DNA from: an uncultured Pseudoflavonifractor sp.
GTDB lineage: Bacteria > Bacillota > Clostridia > Oscillospirales > Oscillospiraceae
Direction of reading: 5' to 3'
DNA length: 56,455 nucleotides
Assembly: GCF_944387275.1 (NCBI RefSeq)
Contig: NZ_CALXEG010000015.1
Location: 1-56,455, forward strand
Shown here: piece by piece, positions 1 to 8,278 of the stretch
Layout of the letters: each line of letters starts with the position of its first letter
Numbering within the stretch: the first letter of the stretch is position 1
Translations under genes and position numbers: made by a program
The notes under the pieces: generated by a model
What the model was told of the DNA's origin: nothing
The model's database searches: none
The model's input: only the letters and a program-made list of their open reading frames with translations

Positions 1-107
1 GTTGCCCAATCCTGCCTGACAGATGCCATAATCATAATTCTTTCAAATCACTTTCTTATGAGCACCTGTCCCATGGCAGCGGGTATTTTTTGCGCAAAGA
101 TTCGGGT

Positions 108-650
108 TCAGCCGGACATGGGCACGCCGTACCCGCCGCAGAAGCCGCCGGGACAGGCGGCGCTGCCCATGGCGGTGCCGCTGTTGGTGATGGGGGTCGT
201 GTCGGGCTGGGAGGTCCAGCCCGTGCCGGGCATGGACGGCGTACCCGGCATGGCCACGCCGGGCATGGGGGCCGCACTGGGGGTGTACATGCTGCCCGGG
301 GCGTAGGTGGCCGCGGGCACCCGGTAGGGCCGCTGACCGGGGAGATAGAAGGTGACGAACTTCACCGAGAAGATGTCGCAGACCACAAAGGTCTGACTGG
401 TCTCCTCGTACAGGGTGAGCACGCTGCGGCCCACGGAGTAGAGCACGCCCTGCTTCCGGGTGAGGGCGTTGGTGCCGATGAGAAACTCCACCACCACGTA
501 CTCGCCCAGATTGTCCGCCAAAAACTGCTGGAGCGAGCCCTGCATGGCGGGGGTGTTGAAGTTCTCCTCCGGCGGCACCACCAGGGAGCCGCCATTGCCG
601 GAGCTGTTGAGGGCCGTGTCTCCTGCTGTGCCGGGATAATACTGTGCCAT
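108..650 (-). CDS. gerQ: Spore coat protein GerQ-like
   Basis: 180 residues. The central part (about 35-105) has the short beta-rich domain of GerQ/YwdL coat proteins: a conserved block that starts at a tetrapeptide FLAD and runs through EYVVVEFLIGTN to VKFVTFYLP. In Bacillus GerQ is needed in the coat for the germination hydrolase CwlJ to be present and active, and the two genes are neighbours, exactly as here (cwlJ ends 19 bp upstream). The C-terminal 70 residues are a low-complexity Pro/Gly/Met tail with repeated MPG, longer than in Bacillus. The ATG at 650 is chosen because a good GGAGGT site lies just upstream; an earlier in-frame start at 683 would overlap that site. Family call is fairly firm; the role is inferred from the family and the neighbour. 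Confidence 0.8.
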   Translation of the reverse strand: MAQYYPGTAGDTALNSSGNGGSLVVPPEENFNTPAMQGSLQQFLADNLGEYVVVEFLIGTNALTRKQGVLYSVGRSVLTLYEETSQTFVVCDIFSVKFVTFYLPGQRPYRVPAATYAPGSMYTPSAAPMPGVAMPGTPSMPGTGWTSQPDTTPITNSGTAMGSAACPGGFCGGYGVPMSG

Positions 651-669
651 AGGGGATAACCTCCAGATT

Positions 670-1104
670 TCAGGTGTCCGCATAGGCGGCGGTGGGGTTG
701 TAGAAGCAGTGGTCGCCGATGCGGATCGCGAATTCTCCCACCTGGGAGGGGAAAAAGGGACGGCACTCGGGGCTGTACGGGTTGAAGAACCACAGGGCGA
801 AGCCCAGGTTGGTCAGGCGGTTGCCCGCCATGGCCCACTCCGCCACGTCCCAGTGGGTCTGCTCCAGGGACATGTTGTAGAGGTTCTGGGCGTTGTACTG
901 TCCACCCACGGTCTCCATGGCGCACACGAACTGCCGGGGCTGGAAGACCACCTCCCGGACGGTGTGGAGCCGCCCGTACTCGCCGTATGTAATGTTGACC
1001 CGGTTCATCACCACCGAGGCCACCGCCCGCATGCCGTTGAGTCCCTCGCCGCCCGCCTCGCACTTGACAATGCGGGCCAGCAGCTCCAGGTCTGAATATG
1101 CCAT
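670..1104 (-). CDS. cwlJ: Spore cortex-lytic hydrolase, CwlJ/SleB family
   Basis: 144 residues covering one complete Hydrolase_2 (SleB/CwlJ) domain: LLARIVKCEAGGEG near the N-terminus with the presumed catalytic Glu (residue 16), then AVASVVMNRV and the aromatic NLGFALWFFNP block. Members cleave cortex peptidoglycan containing muramic-delta-lactam during germination. There is no signal peptide and no peptidoglycan-binding domain, which fits CwlJ (about 142 aa, coat-localised) better than SleB. The gene is followed at 19 bp by gerQ, the classic CwlJ partner. The ATG at 1104 has a GGAGGA site; a longer reading frame upstream is low-complexity and probably not translated. Confidence 0.88.
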   Translation of the reverse strand: MAYSDLELLARIVKCEAGGEGLNGMRAVASVVMNRVNITYGEYGRLHTVREVVFQPRQFVCAMETVGGQYNAQNLYNMSLEQTHWDVAEWAMAGNRLTNLGFALWFFNPYSPECRPFFPSQVGEFAIRIGDHCFYNPTAAYADT

Positions 1105-1129
1105 TGAATGTTCCTCCTGACAGGGCCGG

Positions 1130-1543
1130 TCAGCCCGCAAGGGTGTGGGAGGCGGGAGATGAGGCGGAGTCGTCCAGGTCGTCCAGCCGCACCACCGCGG
1201 CGGCCAGCACCAGCATGGAGGCCCACAGGTTGCGCCCGGCCGACCGGCGGGCGGCACAGCCGCTCTCCGGGGTCAGGCTGTGCCAGGCCTGGACGGCCAG
1301 ACAGAGGAAAAAGCCCAGGGACCCTACGGCCAGCGCGCTGGCCCGCCGCCGCACCGGCAGTACCGACGGCACGGCTGCCGCCTCCTCCGTCCTGCCAGCC
1401 AGGGCCAGACACAGCTGCCGCCGTTGGGTGAGGGAGGCGCTGAGGGAGAGCAGCAGAGAACCGAGCAGCACCAGCAGAAAGAACACCGCCCCGTCGGCGT
1501 CTGAGAGCTGCCGCGCCAGGGTCTCCCGATCCGTCTCTTCCAT
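1130..1543 (-). CDS. Small membrane protein of unknown function, upstream of cwlJ
   Basis: 137 residues with three probable membrane segments: about 19-36 (AVFFLLVLLGSLLLSLSA), 70-87 (ALAVGSLGFFLCLAVQAW) and 105-120 (GRNLWASMLVLAAAVVRL). The first and second loops are rich in Arg. No family was recognised. It is the first gene of an apparent three-gene unit with cwlJ and gerQ (25 bp to cwlJ), with a GGAGG site upstream and a sigma-K-like promoter 45 bp further, so a forespore- or mother-cell-stage role is plausible. That is inference from position only. Confidence 0.6.
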   Translation of the reverse strand: MEETDRETLARQLSDADGAVFFLLVLLGSLLLSLSASLTQRRQLCLALAGRTEEAAAVPSVLPVRRRASALAVGSLGFFLCLAVQAWHSLTPESGCAARRSAGRNLWASMLVLAAAVVRLDDLDDSASSPASHTLAG

Positions 1544-1587
1544 CCGACCGCCTCCTCTCGTCCGGCAGGCTCCGCCCGCCTCCGCAG

Positions 1588-1615
1588 TATCCTATGCACG
1601 GGGGAGAGGAGATGT
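1588..1615 (-). promoter_or_regulatory. Possible sigma-K-type promoter for the cwlJ-gerQ unit
   Basis: On the minus strand an AC dinucleotide (1614-1615) is followed after 17 bases by CATAGGATA (1596-1588). This fits the Bacillus sigma-K pattern AC-N16/17-CATANNNTA. It lies about 45 bp upstream of the membrane-protein gene that precedes cwlJ. The match is short, so confidence is moderate at best. Confidence 0.35.
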
Positions 1616-3003
1616 CACATGCCGCCGAAGGCCTGGGCCAGGTCGCCCACCGCCTTTGGGGCGGCGGCCACGTCCAGCCCGGCGAAGCCCAGCACCAGGG
1701 AGCCGGGCAGGGGAGAGGCGCCCCGGCAGTACTCCCCCAGGGTGCGCACCCGGTAGCCAGCCGCCGCCGCCCTGGCGGCCAGATCGGCTTCATCCCGGCC
1801 GGGCAGGGTGAGGAGCAAGTGGAGCCCGGCCCCGGCTCCAGACACCCGGCCCTGGGGAAAGGCCTCCTTCAGCGCGGCGGTGAGGGCGGCGCACCGGGCC
1901 CGGTACAGGCTGCCCGCCCGCCGCAGGTGCCGCCCGTACTGCCCCGAGGACAGGAAGCGGCAGAGCACCTGCTGCTCAAACCGGGACACCGTGGACGCGC
2001 CGTGGGCAAACCGGGCCCTGTACACCTCCAGCAGCGCCTCGGGCAGGATGAGGTAGGCGGCGCGGATGGAGGGGGCCAGGGTGCGGCTGAAGGTGCCGGT
2101 GTACACCACCCGGCCGCCGGTGTCCATGCCCTGCATGGCGGGGATGGGCCGGGAGGCGTAGCGGAACTCGCTGTCGTAGTCGTCCTCAATAATATAGCGG
2201 CAGGGGGCGGCGTAGGCCCAGCGGAGCAGCTCGGTCCGCCGTCCGGCGGGCATGGCCGCGCCGGTGGGGAACTGGTGGGAGGGGGTCACATAGGCCACCC
2301 CTGCCCCGGAGGCGGCCAGTGCGGCGGGTACCATGCCCTGTTTGTCCACCGGCACGGGGACGGCGGAGCGGCCCAGATTCTCCAGGGTGCGGTAGGCGGC
2401 GTTGTACCCCGGGTCCTCCAGGGCCACCGGGGTGGCCGGGTCAAAGAGCTGGAAGAGCACACTGAGCAGGTATTCCATGCCCGCGCCCACCACTACCTGC
2501 TCGCTGCGGCACCGCACGCCCCGACAGGACTGGAGAAAGTCACACAGGGCCTCCCGCAGGGGCAGATCCCCCTGGGGATCCCCCCGCTGGAGCAGCTCCG
2601 GGTCCTTCAGGGCCTCCCGGGTCAGGCTGGCCCACACCGAGGAGGGGAAGATGTGGGTGTCCACGGCGGCGGTGGAGAAGACGTCGCTGAGGGCGGGGGC
2701 CGCCGGGGCGGGCTCAGAGACGGTGGGCTGAGGGGCCGCCGCCGGAGCGTCCAGGGGCAGCAGGGAGCACACCCGGTATCCGCTCCGGGGCTGGGATTGC
2801 AGGTAGCCCTCGGCCACCAGCATGCCGTAGGCGGTCTCCACCGTGGACAGGCTCACCCCCAGTTGGGCGCACAGCTGCCTTTTGGAGGGGGCCCGCTCCC
2901 CGGCGGCCAGGCGGCCGGTGCGGATCTCCTCCACCATGCGGCGGTAGATCTGCTCGTAGAGGGGGAGAGCCCCCTCCTGGGGCACAAAGAAGGATGTGGA
3001 CAT
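1615..3003 (-). CDS. MocR/PdxR-type transcriptional regulator (GntR HTH + aminotransferase fold)
   Basis: 462 residues. Residues about 10-80 are a GntR winged helix (YEQIYRRMVEEIRTGRLAAGERAPSKRQLCAQLGVSLSTVETAYGMLVAEGYL). The remainder is an aminotransferase class I fold that binds pyridoxal phosphate; the EDDYDSEFRY and TGTFSRTLAPSIRAAYL blocks carry the PLP region and its Lys-equivalent position. MocR proteins often sense PLP or an amino acid and control adjacent biosynthesis or transport genes. It is divergent from an ECF S component 119 bp away, so vitamin B6 uptake control is a reasonable guess. The ATG at 3003 has a GGAGG site 8 bp upstream; a TTG 15 bp earlier overlaps that site. Confidence 0.85.
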   Translation of the reverse strand: MSTSFFVPQEGALPLYEQIYRRMVEEIRTGRLAAGERAPSKRQLCAQLGVSLSTVETAYGMLVAEGYLQSQPRSGYRVCSLLPLDAPAAAPQPTVSEPAPAAPALSDVFSTAAVDTHIFPSSVWASLTREALKDPELLQRGDPQGDLPLREALCDFLQSCRGVRCRSEQVVVGAGMEYLLSVLFQLFDPATPVALEDPGYNAAYRTLENLGRSAVPVPVDKQGMVPAALAASGAGVAYVTPSHQFPTGAAMPAGRRTELLRWAYAAPCRYIIEDDYDSEFRYASRPIPAMQGMDTGGRVVYTGTFSRTLAPSIRAAYLILPEALLEVYRARFAHGASTVSRFEQQVLCRFLSSGQYGRHLRRAGSLYRARCAALTAALKEAFPQGRVSGAGAGLHLLLTLPGRDEADLAARAAAAGYRVRTLGEYCRGASPLPGSLVLGFAGLDVAAAPKAVGDLAQAFGGM

Positions 3004-3072
3004 CAGAACCGCCTCCAAACTGACCTGATAAAAAATAATAAAACTGGATATTTTAAAGATGCCAGTTGCGTG

Positions 3073-3078
3073 TATAAT
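3073..3078 (+). promoter_or_regulatory. -10 element for the ECF S-component gene
   Basis: A TATAAT sits 44 bp before the ATG, in an AT-rich spacer between divergent genes. No good -35 is seen at 16-18 bp, which suits activation by the adjacent MocR-type regulator. Confidence 0.45.
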
Positions 3079-3121
3079 ACAGCATCAGAGAGTACAAGTC
3101 AATCCTCAGGAGGGAAGCGTT

Positions 3122-3706
3122 ATGATTCTCAATTCCAGAAACACAAGGGACCAAAAGCTGATGTTCGCCGTCATGGCGGGCCTGATGGCCGCCCTGGTGG
3201 CGGTGGGCTCCGCCCTGCGGATCACCCTGCCCGTGAACGTGGGCACCACGTCCTTTCACCTGGGCAACATCATGTGCGCCCTGTCGGGCATTTTCCTGGG
3301 CCCGGTGGGGGGCGGCCTGGCGGCGGGCATCGGCTCGGCCATCTATGATATGACCAACCCCCTGTACATCTCCGAGTGCTGGATCACCTTTATCACCAAG
3401 GGCGCCTACGGCGTGGCGGTGGGCCTCATCGCCTGGAGCGCCGGCCGCCGGGGTGAGCGGTACGGCTGGAATCTGGCGGGCACGGTGACCGGCGCGGTGG
3501 TGTACGCGGCTTTGTACCTGTTCAAGGGCTTTGCCTGGGACGGCCTGCTGCTGGGCGGCCTTCAGGCGGGCCCCGCCCTGGCGGCCCTGGTGCCCAAGCT
3601 GCCCGCCACCACCTTCAACGCTGTGGTTGCCATTGTCTGCGCCCCGGCCCTGGCCGCTGCGGTCCAGAAGGCCCGGCATTCCGTGACTGCCGCTCAGCAG
3701 GGGTAA
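3122..3706 (+). CDS. ECF transporter S component (substrate unknown, vitamin B6-type suspected)
   Basis: 194 residues, almost wholly hydrophobic with about six membrane segments (first one about 15-35). The length and the loop FHLGNIMCALSGIFLGPVGGGLAAGIGSAIYDM are typical for S components of energy-coupling factor importers, which capture vitamins and hand them to a shared EcfAAT module; none of the EcfAAT genes is in this window, so it would be a group II solitary S unit. Divergent from a MocR/PdxR-like regulator, hence a pyridoxine or related thiazole/pyrimidine substrate is suspected but not shown. ATG at 3122 with an AGGAGGG site. A bidirectional terminator follows within 10 bp. Confidence 0.8.
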   Translation: MILNSRNTRDQKLMFAVMAGLMAALVAVGSALRITLPVNVGTTSFHLGNIMCALSGIFLGPVGGGLAAGIGSAIYDMTNPLYISECWITFITKGAYGVAVGLIAWSAGRRGERYGWNLAGTVTGAVVYAALYLFKGFAWDGLLLGGLQAGPALAALVPKLPATTFNAVVAIVCAPALAAAVQKARHSVTAAQQG

Positions 3707-3715
3707 AGAGAGACA

Positions 3716-3752
3716 AAAAAAGCGCTGTCCCGTACCGGGACAGCGCTTTTTT
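3716..3752. terminator. Bidirectional rho-independent terminator
   Basis: Perfect GCGCTGTCCCG / CGGGACAGCGC hairpin flanked by an A-run on the left and a T-run on the right. It serves both the S-component gene (+) and the converging KAP NTPase gene (-). Confidence 0.9.
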
Positions 3753-3758
3753 GCCGGT

Positions 3759-5558
3759 TCAATCGGCGCGTTCCTGCTCCACCCGGTGGGCCAGCCGGAC
3801 CTTCAGCTCCAACTCGCCGGGGGCGTACCCCATGGCGGTCATCATCTTCCGCAGGTCGTTGACCTTGGTGTGGCTGGAGCTGTTGACCTCCACGTCCACC
3901 CCGGCCTTCGGTACCCGGGCTGTCTTGGAGGAGTCCCGTTTGCAGTCGAAGAGGGTGGACAGGTCGTGAGCGGCGGGGGAGGCCTGGATGGCCCGGAATT
4001 TCTCCGGGTCCCGCTCATAGAGGATGTCCAGCACCTGGGTGAGCAGGGCGCTGTATTTGCGGACAGGCGTCTCCTGACCGAAGAGGCGGAAGGCCTCCAG
4101 CTGGGAGCCGTTCCAGCCGGGGAGCTTCCGCAGATTGTCAAAGACAATGGGCTCGTCGATCTTGTGATAAGCGGCCGTATCGTCCAGCCGGTTCTGGTAG
4201 CGTACGCCCTTGCCGGTGTTGCCGTTGGCGGAGATAAACCGGCTGACCGGGACGTCCGCCTCGGCGGTAGTGGTGGCGGAGAAATTGAGGATGTTCTCCA
4301 GCAGCCTCAGATCCTCCCGGGTGAGGGCCTGATCGGAGGCCGCCAGGGCGGTGCGGAAGCTCTCCATAAAATCGGTGATCCGGTTCACATCGGCGGAGCC
4401 GTCCAGGCCCCACTGTTCAAACAGCTCCTGGAGCAGGGGGTCGGTCTCCTCCATGTCCTCGTCCAGCTCATCGCCGGAGAGCAGGGCGGCGTACCGCTCA
4501 GGCTGGGCCAGCTGGTTGAAAAACTCCGGCGTCAGCCGGCCGCTGCTGCGGACCACAAAGTTGTATACCTCCTCGTAGGACAGCTGGAGACAGAGCACGG
4601 CAAAGAGCAGCCGCTTTTCGTGGTCCTGATCCAGATGCTCGCCGCTGTGGATGCGCTGGAGCAGGAGAAAGGCGTTGAGCAGACGCTTGATGCCGCGGGG
4701 ATTGTAGCCGATGGAGGTGCGGATGAGGGCCACATAGGGGGCCGCGTCTGCCACGGGCAGGCGCATCTGCTCCATGGCGGCCCGGACGAATTTCTCAATG
4801 TCGTAGTGGGCCACCGGCATCTTGAAGGGAACCTGGATGATCTTGTCGAAAAAGCTGCGGCCCTTGTCCATGCCCAGGCTCTCGCCGTACTTCTGCCGGA
4901 TGCCCTGGGAGACCACGGCGTAGTCGATGGCCAGAAGGAACACGCACTTGTCGCAGTCCAGGAAGAGCTTGAGCACCTCCAGCAGCTCTACCGCCCGGGC
5001 CGGCTCCAGCCGGTCCAGGTCGTCCACAAAGATGACCACCCGGTCCTTCTTCTGCTCCTTCAGGGCCTGCTTCACGCAGTCCTGGAACCGGGCCTTCAGG
5101 GTGGAGATGGCCTCGGTCACGTCCTCCTCTTCGGAGTTCATGGCGGACTCCGCCGCGCCCGCCACATCCAGACCGGTGACGGTGCTGGCCGCCGACAGGC
5201 CAACCCGGAACAGTACGCTCCCCAGAGTGCGCAGGGAGCTCTTGATGGAGTCGGCCTGGATGCCCTTGAGGCCCAGGGAGGCCGTCAGCCGGGACACCAG
5301 CAGCAGGGGCAGCCGGTCCCCCAGGTTGAACTGGGAGAACTGCCAGGTGTTGAACCAGACGGGGAGCACCTTGTCCTCCAGCTCCTCCCGGATGAGCATC
5401 ATAAAGCTGGTCTTGCCGCTGCCCCAGTCCCCCTGGACCGCAACGGTCATGGGCGTGTCGCACTCCAGAATAAAGCTGCTCAGGCCCTTGATGTACTTCT
5501 CCACGTCAAAGATGTCTTCGCTGCGCCCGCTGAGTGGCTTGTCTGTAAAGCCGGCCAT
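3759..5558 (-). CDS. KAP family P-loop NTPase
   Basis: 599 residues. Walker A is GDWGSGKTS at 43-51, Walker B is VVIFVDDLDRL at 174-184, and FFDKIIQVPF at 236-245 is a hallmark of the KAP group of STAND-like NTPases. Between Walker A and B, residues about 112-135 are mildly hydrophobic, at the site where KAP proteins often carry a membrane insertion; here it is weak. The C-terminal half has no recognised domain. Bacterial KAP NTPases are known in phage-defence contexts and in membrane-linked complexes; no partner gene is adjacent. It has its own promoter (5610-5638) and sits between strong hairpins, so it is an independent one-gene unit. Start ATG 5558 has an AGGAGG site. Confidence 0.88.
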   Translation of the reverse strand: MAGFTDKPLSGRSEDIFDVEKYIKGLSSFILECDTPMTVAVQGDWGSGKTSFMMLIREELEDKVLPVWFNTWQFSQFNLGDRLPLLLVSRLTASLGLKGIQADSIKSSLRTLGSVLFRVGLSAASTVTGLDVAGAAESAMNSEEEDVTEAISTLKARFQDCVKQALKEQKKDRVVIFVDDLDRLEPARAVELLEVLKLFLDCDKCVFLLAIDYAVVSQGIRQKYGESLGMDKGRSFFDKIIQVPFKMPVAHYDIEKFVRAAMEQMRLPVADAAPYVALIRTSIGYNPRGIKRLLNAFLLLQRIHSGEHLDQDHEKRLLFAVLCLQLSYEEVYNFVVRSSGRLTPEFFNQLAQPERYAALLSGDELDEDMEETDPLLQELFEQWGLDGSADVNRITDFMESFRTALAASDQALTREDLRLLENILNFSATTTAEADVPVSRFISANGNTGKGVRYQNRLDDTAAYHKIDEPIVFDNLRKLPGWNGSQLEAFRLFGQETPVRKYSALLTQVLDILYERDPEKFRAIQASPAAHDLSTLFDCKRDSSKTARVPKAGVDVEVNSSSHTKVNDLRKMMTAMGYAPGELELKVRLAHRVEQERAD

Positions 5559-5609
5559 GATCCTTCCTCCTGATTTGACAGAAATAGAGGGTATCCGCTG
5601 TTATTTTCC

Positions 5610-5638
5610 ATCATAGCAGAGCGGAGGAGGGATGGCAA
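5610..5638 (-). promoter_or_regulatory. Sigma-A promoter of the KAP NTPase gene
   Basis: Minus-strand TTGCCA (5638-5633), 17 bp spacer, TATGAT (5615-5610), 50 bp upstream of the ATG. Confidence 0.65.
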
Positions 5639-5646
5639 GGCGGGAT

Positions 5647-5700
5647 TGAAACAATCAGGGAGTGTGCTCCGGCATCGGAGCACACTCCCTGATTGTTTCA
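5647..5700 (-). terminator. Perfect 25-bp inverted repeat after prfC, probable terminator
   Basis: Arms 5647-5671 and 5676-5700 are perfectly complementary around a 4-base loop. It begins 8 bp after the prfC stop, so termination is the likely job. It lacks a clean T-run on the minus strand, and 25 perfect pairs is longer than other terminators in this window. Confidence 0.7.
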
Positions 5701-5707
5701 GATAAAC

Positions 5708-7312
5708 TTACTTCTGCCAGCCGCCGCCGAACTCCAGCAGGGTGAGCTGCTTGTTGCGCTCGCTGGTCCAGTTGATGGCCCACTGGGTGGCGAAGAGGAG
5801 CAGCTGGTTGCCCTTGTAGTCCTCCACCAGCTTCACGCCGTCGCCCAGGATCAGGTCCTCCTCCTTCACCGGCTCGCCGTCCTCGGTCTCGATCCAGCGG
5901 AGGTACTCATAGGGCAGGCCCTCCATATAGAGGTCCACGTTGTACTCGTTCTTCAGCCGGTACTCCAGCACGTCGAACTGAAGGGTGCCCACCACGCCCA
6001 CGATGACCTCCTCCATGCCGGAGTAGGGGGTTTTGAAGATCTGGATGGCGCCCTCCTGGGCGATCTGCTCCATGCCCTTGAGAAACTGCTTGCGCTTCAT
6101 GGTGTCCAGGCTGCGCACCCGGCGGAAGTGCTCGGGGGCAAAGGTGGGGATGGGGTCGAACTTGAACTTCTTCCCCGGAGCGCACAGGGTGTCGCCGATG
6201 GAGAAGATGCCCGGGTCGAACACGCCGATGATGTCCCCGGCGTAGGCCTCCTCAATGATCTCGCGCTCGGCGGCCATCAGCTGCTGAGGCCGGGAGAGGC
6301 GGATCTTCTTGCCGCCCTGGACGTGGTAGACCTCTTTGTCCGCCTCGAACTTGCCGGACACGATGCGCATGAAGGCGATCCGGTCCCGGTGGGCCTTGTT
6401 CATGTTGGCCTGGATCTTGAACACAAAGGCGGAGAAGCTGTCGTCCATGGAGTCGATGAGAGTGTCGCCGGCGGTGCGGGGCAGGGGGCCGGTGGTCATG
6501 CGGAGAAAGTGCTCCAGGAAGGGCTCCACGCCGAAATTGGTCAGGGCGGAACCGAAGAACACGGGGGACAGCTTGCCGTGGCGCACCCGGTCCAGGTCAA
6601 ACTCGGCGGCGGCGCCGTCCAGAAGCTCGATCTCGTCGGTGAGCTGCCGGTGGAGCCGCTCCCCGATCAGGTCGTCCAGGTTGGGGTCCCCCAGCTCCAC
6701 CTCGGTGGCGGTGGCCGCCTTGGAGCCGCCGTTGGAGGTGAAGTGGATGATCTTCTTGCTGCCCCGGTCGTACACGCCCTTGAACTCCTTGCCGCAGCCG
6801 ATGGGCCAGTTGACGGGGTAGGTCTCAATGCCCAGCTCCTTCTCCAGTTCCTCCAGCAGCTCGAAGGAGTCCCGGGCCTCCCGGTCCATCTTGTTGATGA
6901 AGGTAAAGATGGGGATGTCCCGCATGGCGCACACCTTGAACAGCTTCCGGGTCTGGGCCTCCACGCCCTTGGCCGCGTCGATGACCATGACGGCGCTGTC
7001 GGCGGCCATCAGGGTGCGGTAGGTGTCCTCGGAGAAGTCCTGGTGGCCGGGGGTGTCCAGGATGTTGATGCAGAAGCCCTCGTACTGGAACTGCATCACC
7101 GAGGAGGTGACGGAGATGCCGCGCTGCTTCTCGATCTCCATCCAGTCGGAGGTGGCGGCCCGGCTGTTCTTCTTGCCCTTGACCACGCCGGCCTGGGCGA
7201 TGGCGCCTCCGTACAGGAGGAATTTCTCGGTCAGGGTGGTCTTACCGGCGTCGGGGTGGGAGATGATGGCAAAGGTGCGGCGGCGGGAAATTTCAGCTTC
7301 GTATTTTGACAT
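5708..7312 (-). CDS. prfC: Peptide chain release factor 3
   Basis: 534 residues, close to the 529 of E. coli RF3. It is a translational GTPase that recycles RF1/RF2 from the ribosome after termination. Visible motifs: G1 SHPDAGKTT at 19-26ish, GISVTSSVMQF switch I, G3 DTPGHQDFSEDTYRT, G4 NKMDR, and the RF3-specific WPIGCGKEFKGVYDR segment that separates it from EF-G. The ATG at 7312 (MSKYEAEISRRRTF) is preceded by GAGAGG; the frame upstream of it belongs to low-complexity read-through. A HAD hydrolase gene lies 49 bp upstream on the same strand. Confidence 0.97.
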   Translation of the reverse strand: MSKYEAEISRRRTFAIISHPDAGKTTLTEKFLLYGGAIAQAGVVKGKKNSRAATSDWMEIEKQRGISVTSSVMQFQYEGFCINILDTPGHQDFSEDTYRTLMAADSAVMVIDAAKGVEAQTRKLFKVCAMRDIPIFTFINKMDREARDSFELLEELEKELGIETYPVNWPIGCGKEFKGVYDRGSKKIIHFTSNGGSKAATATEVELGDPNLDDLIGERLHRQLTDEIELLDGAAAEFDLDRVRHGKLSPVFFGSALTNFGVEPFLEHFLRMTTGPLPRTAGDTLIDSMDDSFSAFVFKIQANMNKAHRDRIAFMRIVSGKFEADKEVYHVQGGKKIRLSRPQQLMAAEREIIEEAYAGDIIGVFDPGIFSIGDTLCAPGKKFKFDPIPTFAPEHFRRVRSLDTMKRKQFLKGMEQIAQEGAIQIFKTPYSGMEEVIVGVVGTLQFDVLEYRLKNEYNVDLYMEGLPYEYLRWIETEDGEPVKEEDLILGDGVKLVEDYKGNQLLLFATQWAINWTSERNKQLTLLEFGGGWQK

Positions 7313-7361
7313 AGATGCAAACCTCTCTACAGTTTTATACAGCACACAGGAGAAAGCGCCC

Positions 7362-8003
7362 TCAGGGGGGACACATGGCCGCCAGTGCGGCGGGGATGTC
7401 GGCAAAGGCGCGGACGGCGGGTACGCCCTCAATGGGGCCGCCGAAGCCGTAGGCCGCGTGGAGGAAGGGGACCCCGGCCTCCCGGGCGGAGGTGCAGTCC
7501 AGCAGGGTGTCCCCCACGTAGACCGGCCGCTCCAGGCCGTACTGCCGGGCCACCAGGGCGATGTTGTAGCTCTTGGGCTGTCCGGTGCGTCCGGCGCACT
7601 CAAAGCCGGTGAAATACCGGTCCAGCTTGTGGGCGGCGTAGAAGGTCTGGATGTATCCGTCCTGGCAGTTGCTCACCACAAAGAGCTTTGCCCGAGCGGA
7701 GAGGGCGGCCAGGGTCTCCTCCACGGCGGGGTAGAGCACGCCGCCCTGGGTCCGCAGGAGCACAAACTCCTCATCCTCCTGCTCCTGGAGCATCATGGCC
7801 CGGGTCTCCTCGCTCTCGTTGGGGAGGATCTTACGGGCGATGTCGGGCAGGAGCAGGCCCATGGTGGCCTCCACCTCGGGCACGGTCACCGGCGGCCGGG
7901 AGATCTCCGGGTGCCGGGCCAGGGCCCGGTTCCAGCCCTCGCAGATGCGGACGGTGGCGTTCCACAGCGTGCCGTCCAGGTCAAATAAAACGCCGTCAAA
8001 CAT
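7362..8003 (-). CDS. HAD family hydrolase (phosphoglycolate phosphatase-like)
   Basis: 213 residues. Motif I is FDLDGTLWN at residues 7-15 with the nucleophile and acid Asp pair; motif II is VVSNCQDG; motif III Lys is in GQPKSYNIALVARQ; motif IV is YVGDTLLDCTSAREAGVPF. The helical cap between motif I and II marks subclass I (C1), as in Gph and beta-phosphoglucomutase-like phosphatases. Substrate cannot be read from sequence. The ATG at 8003 is chosen over an upstream start at 8036 because the family begins directly at MFDGVLFDLDGT. Likely cotranscribed with prfC. Confidence 0.88.
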   Translation of the reverse strand: MFDGVLFDLDGTLWNATVRICEGWNRALARHPEISRPPVTVPEVEATMGLLLPDIARKILPNESEETRAMMLQEQEDEEFVLLRTQGGVLYPAVEETLAALSARAKLFVVSNCQDGYIQTFYAAHKLDRYFTGFECAGRTGQPKSYNIALVARQYGLERPVYVGDTLLDCTSAREAGVPFLHAAYGFGGPIEGVPAVRAFADIPAALAAMCPP

Positions 8004-8278
8004 GGCGGGAAATCCTCCCTCGCATGGAAAATACATCGCAGGATCGATTCAGCAGACACTACTTTATCGTATTTCCGCCCCAGTGTCAACAAAGAACGGG
8101 GGTAGGCCGGGGTTTCACAGAAATTTTCGTGCAAAATTCAACCGGAAGAGAGAAAAGCGGCGGGGAGGAGGGGCAAAACCGCCGGTGGGGCGCTGGAATA
8201 TCCCCCGGGGCTATGATAAAATAAAATAATCACAAAACAGGGGACCCCGGGACGGGGAGACACGGAGGGAGACAGCGC

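Noticed and set aside
1594..3348. 584-codon plus-strand frame opposite the MocR regulator
   Set aside because: Low-complexity translation with no motif; runs through the divergent promoter.
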